From Eretmocerus hayati (Eukaryota; Arthropoda; Insecta; Hymenoptera; Aphelinidae): a stretch of 64,000 nucleotides of DNA. The stretch covers positions 16,561,268 through 16,625,267 of the forward strand of contig CM056744.1 in assembly GCA_029851415.1 (NCBI GenBank). Direction: 5' to 3'. Position 1 is the first letter of the stretch. Each line of letters begins with the position of its first letter. Positions 59,000-64,000 of the stretch are shown piece by piece. The translations under genes were made by a program, and so were the position numbers. The notes under the pieces were generated by a model that made no database searches, was not told where the DNA came from, and saw nothing but the letters and a program-made list of their open reading frames with translations.

Positions 59000-60886
59000 T
59001 CATTTCTTTAAACCGTCTCTCGGAACCATGATATTCTCCTTGAAATTACTCAACATCACACAAATGCCAACGATTTCTGATGCCAATTTCACATAATTAT
59101 GATTGAGTGGTGATTTCAGTATTCTGAAAGTTTTCATGAGACCAATTCCTCGTTCTACGTGGACTCTGAGCTTAGATAGGTGGCGATCTGTCATAACTTT
59201 TTCATGAGTTAAACACCCTTTCTTGACAAAGTTAGGAGTTTTACAAGTTACACCATATGGTGCACATATATCTTGTACAGAAAATCCTTTATCGGCCATT
59301 ATGGAATCCCCTGGCTCACATTTCTTCAGTAGATCACAACGCTCCAAGATTTGCCTATCACTTGTTGACCCACCGTAAGCTGGAGAGTGATATGCCATGA
59401 GACCTCCTGGAGTGAAGCCAAGTAATGCTTTCATAGTATTTTCATTCTTGTAAACACTGAATGATGACTGCTGCAGACGTGGATCTCTTGGGCGTTGAAT
59501 TGGGAATTCAGTCCCATCAATTATTACTCTAGTAGATCTGTGATTTTCCTTAAAATTATCTGGCATGTACAGTTCCACTAAGTCCCTGCTGGGCCAGAGG
59601 TCTATAAGGGACCAATGCTGCGACATGAAATTGATCCAGGTTATGAATATCACTCCCACTGAAATCCTTCTAATATTGAAGTGAATAGCCAAAGAAAGGT
59701 CACATTCATTCCTCCTGAGTTTCCACAACACTATGAAAAACTGATTGGGAATACTTATGTTTCCAACAAAACTATTCCTCACATACTTCAAGTGATACGC
59801 AGCAGGTCCAAGAGTCTGTAATACTAACATGAACTTATCATAGTTCTCCAATCCTGTAAAATGGAGAATAGCCTCAGACCGGTGCCTGAAATTTTCTATA
59901 TCATAACCTTTGTGCACTTGAGTATTACAATCTGGATTCATATTTTCTTGAGGTAAAACATTATCACTAGTTTGGGTGTCTTGGAACTCTTCATCGCCTC
60001 CTTTATTTGGATTCAACTGTTCATCAGCAGCGTCACATGCCAGATCAACAACTTCTTCATAATGGTCAAGTACATTACAGAACATAGTACCATCAGTTAC
60101 TTCTGACTCCGAAGAATGTATTTCATCGGTATTAAATGTTTCACTTTCCAAGAAAGGAATATTTTCTAAGTCATGCATGTCATGACTAGCATTTTCAAGC
60201 TCCAAAATCTGATTCTTGGTGGAAATACTTGGCTTACTCATGAGGCGAGCACTGTCAACTTCTTCACTTGGCAAGCAGTAACTGAGGTGATCATTACTTG
60301 GTCCACATGACACCGGTCCATTGTTTGACATTGGCTCTCCATGGCCATTAATATTATTTTCTTGATCATCATTTTCACAAGATAGGCCATTACTCGTTGC
60401 AAGTGCAACACAAGTTTGATGAAGTGAATGAACTTCAGATACATTTTCATCATTCTGAGATACTTCTGATTGAGGATCTACCACACTCTCTTCATAAAAA
60501 TCTATACAAGTTAATGTAGGATCATTCCATGGAAAAATTGATGGGACTGCACCAGAACGTATTTTACTTCTTTGCCAAGCGAGCACTGCAAGAATGTAGA
60601 ATAATCAAATAGGTTTATTGACAAGTTTCAATTCTAAAACTAATTGAGATAATGGAGAGAGAAGATATACTCAACTGTGAAGATCAGAATGAGTGAAGTC
60701 GCTGGAACTGAAGTGCTGTGGGCACAGTCCATGTGTACGATGATTGGGAGTAAAATTCTCTCTTCGAATAGCTTGCAACCATTTCTTCTTCAAAATAGGA
60801 TCTTTTGGGAAGTGAAATTTTTTCTCATTGTGACAACCCACAACACTGCACTTTATAGTATAACTCTTCTTTTTTCTAGCAGGCAT
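59000..60886 (-). CDS. ISL2EU transposase, THAP zinc finger plus DDE_Tnp_4 nuclease
   Basis: Catalyses excision and insertion of the element. Exon 1 runs from the ATG at 60,886 to a GT donor at about 60,673 and encodes MPARKKKSYTIKC, the C-x4-C pair and the LCPQHF part of a C2CH THAP DNA-binding finger. Exon 2 (from about 60,585) completes it with the AVPSIFPW box, joined in phase. A long acidic, low-similarity linker follows, then the DDE_Tnp_4 catalytic domain: first aspartate in VIIDGTEFPIQ (about 59,515), second in MADKGFSVQDI (about 59,300), glutamate in HVERGIGLMK (about 59,155). No stop or frameshift was seen over about 600 codons. It may therefore be functional, unlike the partner nuclease. 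The strong motifs make the identification firm; the intron boundaries are inferred. Confidence 0.88.
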
Positions 60887-61089
60887 TTTACCATTCACTG
60901 GTCTGTATTTTCATTACAAACTCAGCCTGATTATGCTAAAGTAATAATACACTTAGCCACCTGACAAAGTTATTCAAACAGCTGAGAGCAGCCAAGTATT
61001 GTTGAGGTAATAGCAGCTAATATATATAGCTGCAGCAGACCACCGCCCGTGCTGCCGCCCGTAATCGTCGTCACACAGACGAGCTCACG

Positions 61090-61193
61090 CACGGATACCC
61101 ACACGCGCTCAATGTTCAGTAGTAGTAGTGACCTCGCGTTAGATACCCGTCGCGCCACCGCGGCGGAGCTTGCAACCATTCATTTCTCATTGA
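61090..61193. repeat. ISL2EU right terminal inverted repeat
   Basis: Reverse complement of the left terminus, best over 61,134-61,193, with weaker similarity inward. The transposase promoter probably lies between here and 60,886. Confidence 0.85.
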
Positions 61194-61270
61194 TTAGACT
61201 CACTCTGAGGACTACCGCAATGCTACCACATACTTCATACATATTTCATGAATGCAATACATATACAATT

Positions 61271-63584
61271 TTACATAGGAAGTCGTTTCCCATAGAACTT
61301 GAGTGGTACAACCATCAGTCTTGAAAATATTGAAATTTCACTGATAAATTTGACCCTATGACTTGTGAGGATAATTTCTATTGAGAAAATGATGGAAGAA
61401 ATTGCCATCCCGATGAACAGCAATATCAGATGTGGCGCAAATTCATACATTGTCACACTGGATATATTTAAATTATCTCGATTGCAAACTGGCCTTCTTG
61501 CTTTCCACATGTGGAGCTGGCGATCGCGAATCCCAACTTCAGTCATTTTATCGAACCTTCAAAAAAACAGAAAATTACATTAGACGGAAAAAAACGGAGG
61601 GTATCGATTTGTGAAGTGGGGTAGACAAGAACTCGGATCAAAGAGCAATTCTTTCAGTAAAGAATTACTCCATTAGAAAACACTTCGTGTTGAAGGAAAT
61701 AGATAAAATCTTCGTATAGATGAACATTATCTACTCAAACATTGTAAATCGACTCATACTTTCAGGGAATATGAGCAATTCTATCATCAAGTTCTATGAA
61801 TTGTGAGTCACTTTCTTCTTAAACCACAGTTTTCGATACAGTGAGTGCTCTGGATTTCATAAGACGACAACAGCTTGAACTATATCCTCAAAATGCTGCC
61901 AATGTAGGATTTCTGAATCTCGCGGAGGACTAAAAATTTTCGTGAGTGAGAAGTCCAAGGGTTTCGCTTTGTAAATCACATACGTCCCAAGTTTGACTCA
62001 GAATACCGACACTTATAGTCATGTGATTTGGAAAAAAACTCAAAATACTTGTCAAAGAATTTGTTAAAGGGAGATTTTAGGCCCATATCAATCGATACCG
62101 TGATAACAAAATCTGCCTGATTCTCTCGAGACTTTACTCCTTAGGATCTTTTAGAAGTTATAATTTTACTATATAAAAATCTCATGAGCCTCTTTGTTAT
62201 AAGACCTTTCCAGTTTGTGAGCCTATCCAATCGTTAAGTCATGATAAATACCCTATCTTCGATATTTCCGTAAAAGAACTGTTGTAAGGAACTGCAATAA
62301 CTCTAGCAGTCGGTTTGGCTAGATGTACTTCTGTCAATTCACAAATCTCTCGGTTGCTGTACAATCTGTTTGCGTATGGATAACCAACGTCTGGATGCAC
62401 GTGATATGCAAAACCGCCAGCTTTGACCAGTTGCATCCCTTTCTCTGGCGGTATAAATTTCTTATCGTCGGCAACTGCATTCCACTTTCTTTCAATGAAC
62501 AATTCTGTTCCATTTGCTCTTTCCTGGGAGAATTGATCATTCAGAAAATCTCACTCGTGACTCTATTCATAAAGCTCGTGGACGATCAATTTTCTCACCT
62601 CCATTAGAAAATTGAAATATATCATAGGTTCTGAAGCTACTCGTAGATCTGTCATAGCTAAACTATCCAGAGAGTCGTTGATCTTGATAATTGGCTCATT
62701 TATCCGGGCAGATACAATACTGGCCGAGTAATAAGTGTAGATAATCAAAGCGAAAATCATTATACTAAAGAATTCTATCCTTGTTGAAATCAGTTCCAAC
62801 TTAAAGTTGGTCCCTTCAAAAATAAGATGGTCAATTACGTTACTTTACGGGAATGATCTTCAGAAATGATTGAATGGATAAATTGGCTTCGAATGATTCA
62901 TTCAGCTGGAAAATCTAGCCTTACCTTGTTGACATATGCAACCGATTGTGATAAGGAAAGAATTTGAGAATGAGTTCCGGCTCATCTCAATGCTTTCATG
63001 GCTGAGACTCATAGATAGGGTGACTACGAAAAAAACTGATACCATGCCGGAAAGTTTCCAAACGTCCGTTCCGAATGGACTCAGAATCTCGTGAATTTTG
63101 ATATCCGAAACTTCTGGACTTCGGAAGATGAAGCATGTTCTGAAACGACGAAGAAGAAAAACACACTACCAGATCATAATTGTATGATGAATAAGATGAA
63201 GGGGATGATGAGGTCCTAAAATAGCCCTCCCACGATTTAGACTAGCGAATAGCGAAGTAACTCGGCTAGATTGGACGAATGGCAGGTGAATCATGCCAAT
63301 AAGTATTATTTTTCGAATTCCTGGTTCACTCACATCGGTGGATGTGAACAAATAGGTGCTACTCGTTATGACTCCAACGCAGTGATGAGAGATAGAGGGA
63401 GGAAATTAAGAAGAGTACAAACCTGAATGGCCAGCATGCATACACAAATCTCATGATTCTAACCCTTGCGATATTAATGCCAATAGGAGTTGCAGAAAAG
63501 TCAATCTCTCCGTAGTGTAATGCTCTCGCTAGAGGACCCTCTGCATTACCTGGAGTCCATTTACTGTACTCAGAGATCACCATG
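61271..63584 (-). CDS. IR75-like ionotropic receptor, 3' five exons (5' end beyond window)
   Basis: Exons 5-9 of a channel subunit homologous to the two genes at its left. Exons: 63584-63423 (lobe 1, GPLARALHYGEIDF), 63139-62925 (FIFRSPE, first helix, CICQQG pore segment), 62813-62599 (second helix YYSASIVSARINEPI), 62523-62252 (lobe 2, GGFAYHVHPD, CELTEVHL) and 61556-61271 (RKMTE-like start, third helix YEFAPHLILLFIGM, 30-residue cytoplasmic tail, stop). Exon lengths of 162, 215, 215 and 272 bp equal those of the 20-26 kb gene, and phases match. The exon 8 donor is weak (GG|GTATTT). All exons are open. Exons 1-4 would lie past 64,000. The stop codon is only about 80 bp from the ISL2EU terminus, so the transposon may have displaced 3' UTR sequence. 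Confidence 0.85.
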
Positions 63585-64000
63585 CTGTAAATTAAATAAG
63601 CTGTTGAGAAATATTAGCATAAAGCTTTCTCAAAGCAGTATCTGCTGATTACTATTGGGAGGAGTTTCACACCCACTCTCATCCGGATGACGAATCATCC
63701 ATTATACTTCAGATCCCCGCTCACGGTGAGTTATTCAGCCGAAAAAGGTCGAGTTGCGTGAACATGGGATTTTCCTCTGGGGTGTGTTTTGGGGTCATAA
63801 CTAGATCATTTTCCAACAAGAATCAGAAAAATCGGTCTAGGGTTTTTTAAATGAAGTCGATTTTCCCATTTCTAGCTACTTTCCGAAAATAGTCTATTTA
63901 CTTCATTACTCACTCTCGTTTCTTGCATTGAAACGGACTATTCAAAATAATCAAAGTGCCTATATTCGACGTAAGAAGACTTAATTTTCCGAAATCCGAG
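63585..64000. other. Receptor intron 4, cut by window edge
   Basis: No exon of the receptor recognised; no repeat recognised. Confidence 0.5.

Larger units (their letters stand above)
48124..61193. mobile_element. ISL2EU-type DNA transposon, 13.1 kb with nested LTR element
   Basis: Terminal inverted repeats start TCAATGAGAAATGA and continue through GGTTGCAAGCTCCGCC and GCGGTGGCGC to GGGTATCTAACGCGAG on both ends, with weaker inverted similarity to about 105 bp. Between them are a minus-strand THAP-DDE transposase and a plus-strand SAP-SWIM-YqaJ protein, converging at about 58.7-59.0 kb. That two-gene content is the signature of ISL2EU within the PIF/Harbinger-related DDE_Tnp_4 elements. Without the LTR insertion the element would be about 8.0 kb. 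I saw no clear target-site duplication, so the outer ends are uncertain by up to about 20 bp. Confidence 0.85.

Noticed and set aside
1..64000. CRISPR arrays, bacterial operons, tRNA and rRNA genes
   Set aside because: Repeats lack regular unique spacers, genes have introns, and no cloverleaf or rRNA core was recognised.

Overview
The window looks like an accessory, transposon-rich stretch of an arthropod nuclear genome, most likely an insect. Genes carry short spliced exons with GT-AG borders, the low-copy genes are chemosensory ionotropic receptors of the IR75 type, and the mobile elements (R1, CR1-type, Penelope, Polinton, MULE, Tc1/mariner and pogo-type MITEs, ISL2EU) are typical of insects. 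I cannot name the species. IR75 expansions are known in Hymenoptera among other orders, but that is only a hint. No rRNA, tRNA or CRISPR was seen. Layout: 1-4.8 kb holds an inverted pair of R1-type reverse transcriptase fragments fused to a nearly full-length CR1/Jockey-group ORF2. From about 6 kb to the right edge runs a tandem, same-strand (minus) array of at least five IR75-like loci: a 5' remnant (6.1-7.6 kb), a pseudogene (15.7-18.7 kb), a nine-exon gene that may be complete but has a shortened exon 3 (20.2-25.7 kb), a nine-exon gene with every exon open (35.5-44.2 kb) and the 3' five exons of another gene cut by the window edge (61.3-63.6 kb). Exon sizes and phases agree almost perfectly between copies, which supports the models. 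Spaces between and inside the receptor genes are filled with repeats: a 29-bp minisatellite and a Penelope fragment (9.6-12.4 kb), a decayed Polinton-type DNA polymerase B (12.4-13.5 kb), several hairpin (foldback) elements, including a 1.8-kb palindrome at 28.8-30.6 kb, and a 3.6-kb foldback element with nested MITEs in intron 3 of the 35.5-44.2 kb gene. At 48.1-61.2 kb lies a 13-kb DNA transposon with about 100-bp terminal inverted repeats, assigned to ISL2EU because it codes for a THAP-DDE transposase (apparently intact) and a separate SAP-SWIM-YqaJ exonuclease protein (broken by a stop, a frameshift and an insertion). The insertion, exactly inside an exon of the nuclease gene, is a young 5.06-kb LTR retroelement with near-identical LTRs, a 4-bp target duplication and a tRNA-Lys-type primer site. 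It has no gag or pol that I can recognise, only one 789-codon reading frame for a predicted nuclear protein carrying candidate SUMO-interacting and CtBP-binding motifs. That element is the most unusual object in the window. Working together: the receptor genes would each encode a ligand-gated cation channel subunit of sensory neurons; the transposase and nuclease would act together in ISL2EU mobility; the LTR element must depend on another element for reverse transcription and integration.
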